64,000 nucleotides of DNA from Cinnamomum chago (taxonomy: Eukaryota; Streptophyta; Magnoliopsida; Laurales; Lauraceae), in contig CP142457.1 of assembly GCA_038049695.1 (NCBI GenBank), forward strand, positions 25,868,501 to 25,932,500, in the 5' to 3' direction. A model generated the notes under the pieces. That model was given only the letters and a program-made list of their open reading frames with translations. It ran no database searches and had not been told where the DNA came from. Position 1 is the stretch's first letter, and every line of letters begins with the position of its first letter. Made by a program: the position numbers and the translations under genes. Shown here piece by piece: positions 47,790 through 57,249 of the stretch.

Positions 47790-48816
47790 ACGATGCCCAG
47801 ATACGGGCACAGACATAGATATAGGGATCAGGGATATGACTCTACACTTTTGGAAATCTAGGACACGGATATAGGTGTCCTGATTTTTTCTTTAGATTAC
47901 TTTTGAATTATTGAAATTGTCCTTAATATTTTTTTCTGTGGAGAAGTAGGAAAATTAAAAGAACTATATGAAATAATTGACTTGGTAAGTAGGATATGCT
48001 GAACTTGTACTCTAGAAGTATTGGTGTAGTATTGGGTACCAATGAGCGCCGTATCGGTTTGATGCGGATATGTTGGGCTTGTACAAGTGTCTGCGCATCA
48101 TAGCTTGTGGTCTCCTTTTGCATCATAGGTGACATGTCCTGATATGCTAGTCCATCTAACTAAATCATTATTCTATTAGCTTGAGCATTGATATGAAGGG
48201 TTCTATGTAAGACCGCAGAATCTTTCCAATAGTAGAACCAAAATATGGCAAAGGCCTAAAAATGGTCAAACGATGGTGCTTATGATTTCCCAATTTGGGC
48301 TTTTTTTTTTTGGGGGGGGAGGGGGTAGAAAGGTGATTACTTCATCTTACAGTGACAGCTCTCACATAAGATTATGGTATGCCACCCATCCATGGCATCT
48401 ATCACCTAGTAAAAATTCTGGGTTATGTAACCATAAATTCCTCATTCCATCATTATCAAAGGGCATGATACTACTATACATGCTCTAATGCATGAGAACA
48501 TGTTAGTTCCTCTTTCCCTCTCGTTCTTTCATGTTCAGTGTCATTTGACCCAGTACCCCTTTTTCAAATGCGTAGGTTGCTAGCCAGGAGACTTATGGGA
48601 CTCTTGGTGCTATCGTGAAGAGCCGAACAGGCAGCCGACAACTTGGTTTCCTCACAAACAGGCATGTTGCAGTAGATTTAGACTACCCAAGCCAGAAGAT
48701 GTTTCATCCCTTACCTCCCAACCTTGGACCTGGTGTGTATCTTGGAGCTGTCGAGAGGGCAACATCATTCATCACAGATGATCTTTGGTATGGAATATTT
48801 GCTGGAACAAACCCAG
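35941..48816 (+). CDS. NAL1: NARROW LEAF1-like trypsin-type serine protease, first three coding exons
   Basis: Exons 35941-36429 (163 codons), 37224-37367 (48 codons) and 48576-48816 (80 codons plus one base) join in frame with AG/GT borders to about 291 residues. Rice NAL1 has about 580, so roughly the first half is here. Recognisable blocks are [92 protein letters not shown] and SFITDD. The His of TNRHVAVD (about residue 241) is the catalytic His; the Asp and Ser lie in exons not found before 64000. NAL1 controls leaf width, vein patterning and cell division and is reported in nucleus and cytoplasm. The start is the first ATG after a likely 5'-UTR acceptor and matches the family N-terminus. 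Intron 2 is 11.2 kb, filled with transposons. Intron 3 is at least 15 kb if the gene is intact. Confidence 0.92.
36942..36988. repeat. GGT repeats followed by an unbroken G tract
   Basis: Within NAL1 intron 1, GTGGTGGTGG leads into a run of about 17 consecutive G residues. It could form a G-quadruplex on the coding strand, and its length is likely variable. Confidence 0.85.
38200..40775 (-). mobile_element. Sirevirus (Copia) 3' LTR, interrupted by a hAT-like element
   Basis: On the minus strand a polypurine tract, AAAGGGGAAGAT (40776-40787), abuts an LTR start TATTAGTGCCATAGTC, a slightly decayed TG terminus. The LTR carries many GGTTAGCCGT/ACGGCTAGC words (39080-39400 and 40450-40510) and a GTGGTTCGG phrase near 38455. 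The left (U5) limit is not resolved; 38200 is an estimate. A hAT-like element sits inside at 39469-40365. Confidence 0.6.
39469..40365. mobile_element. Non-autonomous hAT-like element, CGGATAC/GTATCGG family
   Basis: A perfect 8-bp duplication, CATGGATT, flanks it (39461-39468 and 40366-40373). Ends are CTATGATGCCCGGATA and TATCCGTGTATCATAG, inverted with a few mismatches. Both subterminal zones repeat GGATACGG, CCGTATC and GTATCGG. The interior has GAA/GCA-rich low-complexity sequence and no transposase. A further GATGCC...GATACGG zone just outside on the left (39395-39440) and GTATCCGTGCA on the right (40434-40445) suggest it may have landed in an older relative. Confidence 0.85.
40776..41240 (-). 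promoter_or_regulatory. Three polypurine-tract copies of the Sirevirus
   Basis: The phrase TTGACAAAGGGGAAGAT adjoins the LTR at about 40776. Two further copies, with GACAAAAGGGGGGAGAAGAG (near 41095-41120 and 41200-41225), lie in a 105-bp tandem duplication (41031-41135 and 41136-41240). Repeated polypurine tracts upstream of the 3' LTR are a known Sirevirus trait. Confidence 0.65.
41885..42950 (-). pseudogene. Sirevirus extra ORF (putative plant transposon protein)
   Basis: Downstream of pol on the minus strand, the N-terminal frame starts [16 protein letters not shown] near 42930 and is basic and Ser/Pro/Arg-rich. Two overlapping frames, 42244-42570 and 41885-42382, then carry [51 protein letters not shown] and a Glu-rich tail ending in [13 protein letters not shown]. 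This layout (basic head, all-helical middle, acidic and coiled tail) matches the extra ORF after pol in many Sireviruses and the domain named 'putative plant transposon protein'. Frameshifts and stops break it into at least three frames. Confidence 0.6.
43356..45500 (-). pseudogene. Sirevirus (Copia) pol: reverse transcriptase and RNase H, decayed
   Basis: From about 45500 down the minus strand: [30 protein letters not shown] and YVDDIVFG (catalytic site, near 45195). After an interruption (the solo LTR at 44277) come [35 protein letters not shown] and [17 protein letters not shown]. Next are the RNase H end ([32 protein letters not shown]) and a short tail stopping at 43356. In-frame stops (for example in HHVF*LKKAL) and one insertion inactivate it. 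Integrase, protease and gag are absent, so the element is 5'-truncated at about 45.5 kb. Confidence 0.85.
44277..45109 (+). mobile_element. Solo LTR (about 833 bp) inserted in the Sirevirus RT
   Basis: Opens TGTTGGAAAAATGG and closes GGAACAACA. CCATA precedes it at 44272-44276; CCATC follows directly at 45110 and CCATA occurs at 45114-45118. The duplication is therefore 4-5 bp with slight ambiguity at the right edge. The RT reading frame resumes on the other side, showing insertion into an existing element. No internal domains are present. Confidence 0.8.
45813..46599. mobile_element. hAT-like element, GAATCG family
   Basis: Left end CATTGTTTTGAAAATTTGGG and right end CCCAGTTTTTTGATAACTATG form imperfect inverted repeats that extend into GGTTCGTATCGCAAATC and GGATTTGGGATACGAATC. 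GAATCG/CGATTC words recur near both ends. The interior is AT-rich and non-coding. The flanking 8 bp do not match convincingly. Confidence 0.6.
46909..47160 (+). mobile_element. 5'-truncated L1 LINE 3' end with poly-A
   Basis: EADWLARGG near the start resembles the end of a plant L1 RNase H/ORF2. A T-rich 3'UTR follows, ending in CATCCCTTAAAAAAA. AAGAAGATACTGTAGTTCT (46890-46908) and AAGAAGAGGATATTGTAATTC (from 47161) look like a diverged target duplication, so this L1 landed inside the minus-strand L1. Confidence 0.6.
47788..48103. mobile_element. Short relative of the 39469 hAT-like element
   Basis: Starts CTACGATGCCCAGATACGGG and ends GCGCATCATAG, matching the termini of the element at 39469-40365. 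It contains GACACGGATATAGG and CCGTATCGG words. The left flank is a CT microsatellite and no 8-bp duplication was found. Confidence 0.55.
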
Positions 48817-49500
48817 GTATCATGGTTCCTTGTTACTACTGTTGTCTTTATGTTCTGCACATGTAAATTGTGAATTTTGATTTTTCTTTTAGTAATAAGA
48901 GGTTATCGGTGTCACAGAATGTAAATACACGTATTTGTGGCTCAGTTTCTTGTGTTTTACAACTTTCATGGTTCAAAAAATTGAGACTGTTAGTCTATTT
49001 GACTTTTTTCACCTGACTTCTCATTTTCTCAACAAAACAGTCTAGAAAAAAACTGCTTATGGACAAAATAGTGTTTGCTCCTTTGGTTCCTAGATGTGCC
49101 CTTCAAAAATTAGAAACTTTTTACAACTCATCCACGATACATGTGGCATATGTGCATAACAATCCAGATGGTTATTTATTTATTTTTGGAGGTTGGGACA
49201 TGTGGCACATGTTCATGGAGAAAAAAAGTTCATGTAGCTGACGCCAACATAGTTGGGACAAGGCTTTGATGATGATAGTTTCTTTATTTATTGAAATGCG
49301 AAAGTAAAGAAAAAATATAGGCCATATTATAGATTAAGTACAGTAAGAAAATGTTACTGATTTTTTTATCTTTACAATCAGTTTTCATCTCAGTTATGAT
49401 AGCTAGCCATTTTCTTCTTCAATCTCTATTTGATGGTTTTGTGGGAACTCCATCCATGGTGGGTCGTACTATTTAGATGGTTGAAGATATACTTTCTGTT

Positions 49501-49779
49501 TGTCATGTTTTGAGGGATGTGTAAAGACAATGGTAGAGTTTGGAAGAGAGAGATTGGAATGAATGTCATATCCCTTAGGGTCGACTGTTTGTGTTTATCT
49601 AACGGGCTTAAGGACCCAGTCAGTAGATACAATTAAGGACGGACCTACAAACCAGATCCATAATCTGAGGCCTAATTACAGTGGACTGCATCAATATACA
49701 CGTGTATTTGACTAAGATACAAGTAGAGCAAATCGTGTGGGATCCACTATGATGCCGTGTGGGTCCTACTTTCTCTACA
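49501..49779 (-). repeat. 3' LTR of the older Copia element (279 bp)
   Basis: On the minus strand it follows a polypurine tract, TTGAGGGGGAC (49780-49790), starts TGTAGAGAAAG and ends AACATGACA. ACAGTCGACCCTAAGGG inside resembles the other Copia LTRs of this window. No sister LTR was found in the window. Confidence 0.6.
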
Positions 49780-52700
49780 GTCCCCCTCAAATTGATGTGG
49801 ATTAGATGCAGGCATCAATTTGGAAGACAAGTAATCATGGTGCTGCTTCATCATTGTTTTAGTAAAAAGATTTGCCAGCTGATGCTCAGAGGATACATGA
49901 GGAAGCTAAATTGTCCTTGTGACAACATGCTGGCGAATAAAGTGACAATCCACTTCAATATGCTTAGTGCGCTCATGAAACACTGTGTTCTTTGCAATAC
50001 GAATGGCACTAGTGTTATCAGCATATAGAGGAGTGGGACCAGTACGAAGAACACCTCATTCTTTGAGTAAGCACTGAAGCCAAATGATTTTGTTGCTTGC
50101 AGATGACATAGATCTATATTCTGCCTCGGTGGAGGACTTCGAAACCGTAGTCTGCTTCTTACTTTTCTAAGAAATAGGGGAGGTGCCAAGAAACATCGTC
50201 CACCCTGTGGTAGATCGGCGAGTGTCAGGACAACCTGCACAATTAGTATCGGCATATGCTGTAAGTCCCAATGTAGAGTAGTAGTAGTAGTAAGACAACC
50301 CTCTATCAAGAGTACCTCGAATATATCGAAGGATTCGATAAGCTGCCGCGAGACGCGGTTTGTGGGGGTTACTCACAAATTTGCTGACGACATGGTTGAA
50401 AAAATCGGCCGATACCGGTTCATATCGGTACCGAGCCGATATCTCATTGAGTGAGATATCGATCTCGGTAAAAATCGCCAAAATCTTGGCTTATATCGGC
50501 CGAGATTTTGGTCATATCGGCGGTACCGATATCTTGTCTGATATTTTCAAAATCGGCCGATGTATGACAAAAAGGGTGAAAACCCTAATTTTTTCATTTT
50601 TCCCCCCATCTTCATCTTCTTCTCCTCTCTTTTCATCTCCTTACTACCCCATAGCAGCAACCACACTCCATCACACATCCCTCTTGCATATTTTCAATTT
50701 CCACTTCTATTTTTTGAAGAAAATATTATCTAAGGTAAGAGAAAATCAACTTGAAGCTTTTTATTATGGTTTTTTTTTTTATTAGATGAAGCATAGAGGT
50801 TTGTCACTTGTGTTGTTTTCTTCATTTAGAAGTTAGATCTACATACTTTCATGCTAGATCTACTCATACAAATGATTTTGAGCATTTTTTTCAATTTATT
50901 TTATTTTTGGATTTTTTAATATTTGAATTATAATATATCATTTTTTGGGGATTTCATCATAAATATGTTCTTTTAATGATTCATGATCATTGTATGGTGT
51001 GTAAATGATTGATTTACATACTTTTATGTTAGATCAATATATTTAGGGTTTTGAAAATGATTTTATTAATTTTTGTTTTCCAAAAAATAATTATTGTTGT
51101 TAAAAAATAATATCATATTTCTGATTTTAATATGTCATCTTCAGGGTTTTGAATTTCACAACTTTATTTGATGATTGAGTTAGTATTATTAGTATTAAAT
51201 GATGATTGATATGTTATCTTTATTTTCTTATATTTTACACTAATAAATTGATCATGAGCATCAATCATGGTTGCATTATATGAAATACTGGAAAAGACAG
51301 TGAACTGCGACACAGACATGACTCATAACTTAAGGTGACCGAGATTTTGATTTATTGCTGTTATTAATGGAAACAAATATTGTTTTCCAGCATTTTCTAA
51401 TATTCTGGATTTTTTGGATATTTTTGCGAATTTTTTTGGATTAAAAAGAAATTCATACCGCGATGACCGCGACGGACCGATATCCGCGACCGATACCGAT
51501 ATCATATCGGTTTTTCGGCCTGGCCGATACCGCGACCGAGACCGAGATTTTGAACTGTGGCTGACGGTGTGAATGGCATAAGAAATATCAAGCCTTGTCA
51601 TAGTTAGATACAACAAACTACCAACAAGTTGACGGAACATGGATGGGTTAGAAAGAGGTGATCCATCTTCACGACTGATTTTGACATTAATCTCAAGTGG
51701 GGTGTCAGAAGGTCTAGCATCAGTTAGGCAAGCGGAGACGACGAGATCTTTGCATACTTCCGTTGGTTGACACAAGTACCTTCTTTTGATCGTGATATTT
51801 CTAGGCCCATGAAGTATGTGAGAGGCCCTAGATCCTTCATCTTAAAGGTTCGTGTTAGATGAGTCTTGAGTTCTTTTATACCAATTGCATCATTCCCACT
51901 GAGGATCATGTCATCTGCATACAACAGTAATATGGTACAACCACGTGAAGTCTGTTGAATAAAGAGTGAGCTGTCATTTAGACTTTGATAGAAGTTTACA
52001 CTTAGAATAGCACTTCGAAAATTTTCAAACCAAGCTCAAGGAACTTGTTTGAGCCCATAGAGGGATTTATTTAAACAGCAAATGTGCTTTGGAGGACTTG
52101 CATAACCTGGATGCGGGCGCATGTAAATTGTCTCTCAAAGATAACCATGCTGAAATGCATTTTTGACATCTATCTGCCAAAAAGGCCAATGACGAACTGC
52201 AGCAACTCCCAACAAAGCTGGACAGAAGTCATTTTAGCAAATGGAGCAAAAGTTTCCTGATAGTTAATTCCGTATTCCTGTTTAAGACCCTGAGAGCCAA
52301 CCGTGCTTTATATCGTTCAATACTGCCATCAGATCTCTCTTTAATGGAATAAATCCACTTGCTGCCAATAACAGAGGCATCAGCAGGAAGGGGAACAAGG
52401 TCCCAAGTCTAATTTGCTTCGAGAGCAATTAATTCATCGCTCACTGCATCCTGCCAACAAGGTACTTTAGGGGCCCAAGAAAATGAGGTGAGAATAGAAA
52501 TAGGATCTTGTGAAGTGCATAAAACAGAAAAACCAAATCTGTTAGGCATTTTAATAAGATGAGTAGATCTTCTTAAAGGAAGAGGGTCCGTTGGGAGGTT
52601 ACCTTATGAAGCAGGAAGAGGAGACGGCATTGGTTGGTGATCAAGAACGGCCTCCATAAGAGGATGTGATCTGCGGACACAGACCTGGGTAATGGGTGGA

Positions 52701-52788
52701 TTTGGTGATGGAAGTTGAGGATTTGGAAAAAGAGGAAGATAAGATATTTGAGTGGGTTGAGTATCCGCATGGGTGGCGCTACATGGAT
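49780..52788 (-). pseudogene. Older Copia element: reverse transcriptase and RNase H, decayed
   Basis: From 52788 down the minus strand, several frames give WQDAVSDELIALEAN, ASVIGSKWIYSIKERSDGSI, MYADDMILSGNDA (52.0-51.9 kb), FKMKDLGPLTYFMGLEISRS and SMFRQLVGSLLYLTMTRLDI. After the hAT-like insertion at 50391-51559 come SKFVSNPHKPRLAAAYRILR, LTAYADTNCAGCPDTRRSTT and [18 protein letters not shown]. This is the full order of Copia RT and RNase H. Many stops and frameshifts show age. The integrase half lies across younger insertions at 58990-59515. Confidence 0.85.
50391..51559. mobile_element. Non-autonomous hAT-like element, CCGATA/ATATCGG family
   Basis: Flanks GCTGACGA (50383-50390) and GCTGACGG (51560-51567) form an 8-bp duplication with one mismatch, and the Copia RT frame reads across it. 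Ends CATGGTTGAAAAAATCGG and GAGATTTTGAACTGTG are imperfect inverted repeats starting with CA. Subterminal zones are packed with ATATCGGC, CCGATACC and CCGCGACCG. The interior is AT-rich with no transposase. Confidence 0.85.
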
Positions 52789-52793
52789 CCCAG

Positions 52794-53021
52794 TGTCATT
52801 GAGAGAGATGGAAACAGAATACAAAAGATATGCTGATTGCAGTGCCCATGAGAGTCGACTGTTCTCATATTATATAGGGGCTGAATGCCATGATTACATG
52901 CAATTATCAGTATCTCATCTTATCTAGATCCTAAAATGCAACTTTACAAACTATGTACAGTTGTCTTTGACTAAGTAACATATAATGACTGGGCCCAAAA
53001 TGGGCCTGGGCTTGGATTGTG
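52794..53021 (-). repeat. 3' LTR of the Copia deletion derivative
   Basis: Closely similar to 55310-55540 along its length. Its first bases on the minus strand read ACAATCC rather than TGTCAATCC, because the internal deletion joins coding sequence straight into the LTR without a polypurine tract. Confidence 0.85.
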
Positions 53022-54650
53022 TTGTGGAGTGTGGAAAAGGTAAAGTTTTACTCTTTCCTAATTTACAAGCATCACATTCAAAAGAAGCAGAGTCAATAGG
53101 TTTATTTAATAATCCAGATTGAAATAAAGTAGACAATGTAGAGGCATTCGGATGACCAAGTCTATTATGCCACAACCGAGAATTATTCTGAATAAAAAAT
53201 AAAATAAAATAACTGATGTAAAGTTTTATTCTGAATAACGGAAGACATTGGTAAGGAAAAAGTCTTCCACGTTTAGGCCCCCTCGCGATAACTTCCTCCG
53301 ACTCCTAGTCCTGCACAACACATCCAGAAGAAGAAAATGAGACATTGTAATTATTTTTAACAAGTTAACCCACAAAAACCAAATTAGTAGCAAGATGAGG
53401 AGAAACTAAAACATTGGTTAATGGTAAGGGGTCAGGGTATCACCAACAGAGGTGATGGGAAGATGATCACCGTTGGCAGCTTGAACAGTGAGATGACCAG
53501 TGTAAAGAACGACATTTTGTAATTTTATGGGTGAAGAGGTCATATGGATACTTGCACCAGAATCTAAGTACCATGTATTGGTAAGAGTAACTGCGATGTT
53601 CATGGATGCCAAGGCATTGATGATCATTTGGTTTACCATCTTAGGGGTGAGAGGAGCTGGGGACACAGATTGTGATGAGGAACTAGGCTGTGAGGATGAC
53701 ACATACTATAGAGTACCACTGAAGTCAGATGATGCATATTGTGGAGTGGTCACTGTGTAAGCAGTAGGAGCTGGCGACACTGTGTGAGGACCGGGGGCTG
53801 ACTGCACATAGTTTGCAGGAAGTAGAAATGCGAGCCGCCTTCCGACATTCATCAATAATATGACCAGTGGCCTTACAATATCTGCAAATTCTCGCCTTGC
53901 ATTGATTTGCATAGTGACCATATTTTCTGCAGTTATGGCACTGAACTTTAATGATGTCCTGGGGAGGTTGTTTGGTTGTAGCAACATAGGCAAACGAACC
54001 CTCAGCAGATCTTTGTTGTTCCAGAGTAGTTCTAGTAGCCAGACGCTGTTCTTCCCGTAGAAGTTCCTGAAGGCAATCATCCAAACTAGGAAGAGTAGCC
54101 CTGCTCATCAAGTTCGATCTAACTATCTCAAACTCCAGACAGTTTCATGAGAAGCTGATCCCGATGACTACTTTGCTGTAATGGAAGTAATTTCGGTAGG
54201 AGTGCTGCAGACACCGTGGCAAACTTAATCTCATCATATTTGGACCACAGTCTGCGGAAGCCATTGTAAAACTCCTAAATAGACTGGGTGCCTTGAGTGA
54301 ATTGAGAAATTTCAAGTTCCAATTGAAACTAGCGAGCAACATTGTCTTGCTGATAAATCTTCTTAAGATAGACCCACATTTCACGGGCATTTTTGCAACG
54401 TTTTAGGTTGAGGATAAAATGTGATTTAACAGAGCCCAGCAACCAGGTTTTGATTTTAGCATCCTTCGTCTTCCAAGCTAAAATCTTCTTGTCATCTTCC
54501 CCAGGTTGAGGTTCAGATCCATCAATGTGTGCCTAGAGTTCTTTTCCTTCCAAGTAAATTTGAAATTGGAAGGCCCATGAGGTATAATTTGTTCCATCAA
54601 AGCGAGCCAGGGCAATCTCATGTTTTTCCATTACTAAAGACTAGTAAAAA
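53000..54650 (-). pseudogene. Copia gag, zinc knuckles, protease and GAG-pre-integrase, decayed
   Basis: Minus strand in order: a UBN2-type gag region (about 54640-54120, several frames), then LPSLDDCLQELLREEQRL. Two CCHC knuckles follow, CHNCRKYGHYANQC and CRYCKATGHIIDEC (53725-54111). Next are the protease site YLDSGASIHM and TVQAANGDHLPITSVGDTL (53418-53702). Last is the pre-integrase zinc region WHNRLGHPNAST with CDACKLGKSKTLPFP (52951-53175). Frame changes between blocks disable the polyprotein. Domain order and knuckle sequence are very like the younger + strand Copia at 61522. Confidence 0.85.
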
Positions 54651-55309
54651 GCACACACAAATCAGTCCTGCGAAGATATTGTCAAGGAAGACTAGTAAGA
54701 AGCACACACAAGGAAGACAGGGTGTTGATCCTCTATAATTGGAGAAAACCAAGTTTTAAAATAGTGGAAATTGGGCAGCAGTACTATTGCAGTCCAATCG
54801 TAGACGGATCAGACCACAGTAAGATTGTAATAACATAATCAGGAGGTGTCGCAGCAGACAGCAACCAGCAGCCAAGAACAGTTCCCAGATGGCACAGAAT
54901 AAACAGTGCACAAAAAACAGTGCGTAGAAAGACACAGACGACCCTGTCATCACTGTGTAGATCTGCATGTGGGCCCCACCTAGTGATTTGTTGATAGATC
55001 TGAGTATGGGGATGGGTTCATAGCAAATTTCTGCAACTCTGATGATCCATAAATCGTGAGAAAATCTTCATAAATATGTATAAATCTAGGCGACCAATAT
55101 GGGCTGCTTCCACTGAGTAGTAGATGATGATCGTAGGTGGGCCATGTCTGATCTGAGACGATCAGAGATGATCAAAGACGATCAGGCTAGAGATATGATC
55201 TCTGAAGGGCTTCCAGATCTTGGAAGATGACTAGGAGAATCCACAATTCCTTGGATCTTGAAGAATAAAATTAATTGAAGCACTAATTTTTGACTTGGCT
55301 CTAATACCA

Positions 55310-55540
55310 TGTCATTGAGAGATGGAAACAGAACACAAAAGATATGCTGAATGCAATGCCCATGAGGGTCGACTGTTCTCATATTATATAGGAGCTGAAT
55401 TCCTTGATTACCTGCAATTATCAGTATCTCATCTTATCTAGATCCTAAAATGCAGCTTTACAAACTAAGTATGTACAGTTGTCTTTGACTAAGTAAAATA
55501 TAATGACTGGGCCCAAAATGGTCCTGGGCTTGGATTGACA
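55310..55540 (-). repeat. 5' LTR of the Copia deletion derivative
   Basis: Minus strand TGTCAATCC to CTCAATGACA, with CTATATAATATG as TATA box and the Met-tRNA primer-binding site immediately after. AACAGTCGACCCTCATGGG lies downstream of the TATA. Confidence 0.85.
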
Positions 55541-55749
55541 CCCAGTGGGGTCAGAGATCTGGAAAAATATTAAAAAAAAAAAAACTCTTTAATGAATTGA
55601 AGTTATGGGCAGCTTTTGACCCCACTCAATGCCTAAGTTAATAGGCCATTTGTCTACCAAAAACCAAACCAAACCAAACCAAACCTTTTCCCACTAGGTC
55701 GGCTATATGGATTTGACGACGCCAATCAAATCTGTTTAGGGCCATGTCC

Positions 55750-57249
55750 TCCGTTAGATCCATGTAGGCAAGGTCATGTTTAATAGTTTCTTTCCAACTT
55801 CTCTTGGGTCTCCCTCTCCTTCTCCTACTCCGGGCAATCTCTATGCTTTCACACCTTTTAACAGGTGCCTCCGTTGGGCGCCTTCTAACATGACTGAACT
55901 ATCTCAGTCGATTTTCTTTTATTTTATCTTTAATCGGTGCTATTCCTACTTTGCCCCTAATCTCCTCATTCCTAATCCTATCTCTCCTTGTGATCCCGCA
56001 CATCTATCTTAGCATTCTCATCTCCGCAACTTTAATCTTCTTAACATGATTATGCTTTACTGCTCAACACTTTGATCCATATAACAACGCTGAACGTACC
56101 GCCACCTTATAATACTTTCCTTTAACCTTGAGGAGGATTTTCCGATCACACAAGACCGGCGAAGCACTCCTCTATTTGGTCCACCCGGACTGAATCCTGT
56201 GGCTTACATCAGTATCAATCTCTCCATCCTGTTACACCATAGATCCAAGGTACCTAAAGTTTTCTTTCTCTACAATCTTTTGTGTGCCCAAACTTACTTC
56301 TAAGTTACCAGGTGTCCTACTTTGACTAAACTTGCATTCCATATATTCCGTTTTGCATCGACTTAGCCTAAACCCTTTTGTCTCTAACGTTTTCCGCCAC
56401 AATTCTAGCTTAGCATTCACTCTTTCTCTCGTCTCATCCACTAAAACAATGTCATCTGCAAATAGCATACACCACATCACCTCATCCAGAATATGTCTTG
56501 TAGTCTCATCCATAACTAGGGCAAACAAGTACGGGCTTAACATTGAGCCTTGGTGTAGACCAATCGTGATAGGAAACTCTTTAGTCTCTCCGCCAGTCGT
56601 TCTTATAGATGTCACGGCTCTATTATACATATCCTTTATGACCTCAATATATGCGACACACTCTTTTCTTTTCCAGTACTCTCCATAGAATCTCCCTAGG
56701 AACTCGGTCATAAGCCTTCTCCAAGTCAATGAACACCATATGTAAATCTCTCTGACCTTCTCTATACTGTTTCATTAACCTTCTCAGGAGAAAGATAGCC
56801 TCCATGGTTGATCTCCCAGGCATGAAACCAAATTGATTCTTTGAAATGTTTGTTGTTCTTCTTAGTCTTCTCTCAATAACTCTCTCCCATAATTTCATTG
56901 TATGGCTCATCAATTTAATCCTGTGGTAGTTCGCACAGTTCTGAATATCTCCTTTGTTCTTGTATATGGGTATAAGAATGCTTTTCCTCCATGCATCAGG
57001 CATCTTCTTGCTCTTTAGCACTACATTAAAAAGCTTTGTCAACCAACTTATGCCATCCTCCCCCAAGCACCTCCAAACCTCAATAGGGATACTATCTGGC
57101 CCAACCGCTTTCCCATTCTTCATCCTTTTCAATACTTCTTTAACTTCTTCCCTACTGATTCTCCTATAGAACATATGATTCGATTCTTCCCTAGAAATGG
57201 TAAGTTGCCCCAATTGTATGTCACTACTACTGCTATCGTTAAATAACTT
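55750..57249 (-). pseudogene. RTE LINE: reverse transcriptase and C-terminal domain
   Basis: Frame 56644-57213: [60 protein letters not shown] and [16 protein letters not shown] frameshift near 56650 leads to 56232-56729: HQGSMLSPYLFALVMDE, MLFADDIVLVDETRE (catalytic FADD near 56460) and FRYLGSMV. Further frames to about 55750 give the typical RTE tail (RMLRWM-like and RRGRPKRSWKE). The C-terminal part has several stops. Confidence 0.9.

Larger units (their letters stand above)
52794..55540 (-). mobile_element. Copia deletion derivative, complete with target duplication
   Basis: CCCAG flanks both ends (52789-52793 and 55541-55545). 5' LTR 55310-55540, primer-binding site TGGTATTAGAGCC (55297-55309), gag and protease in order, then GAG-pre-integrase directly joined to the 3' LTR (52794-53021). 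Integrase core, RT, RNase H and polypurine tract are missing. The two LTRs differ by about a dozen substitutions plus small indels over about 230 bp. It sits inside the older Copia. Confidence 0.88.

Noticed and set aside
49501-55540. One single Copia element with LTRs at 49501-49779 and 55310-55540
   Set aside because: These LTRs differ strongly, while 52794-53021 is the true partner of 55310-55540 and both share the CCCAG duplication. Two nested elements explain the data.
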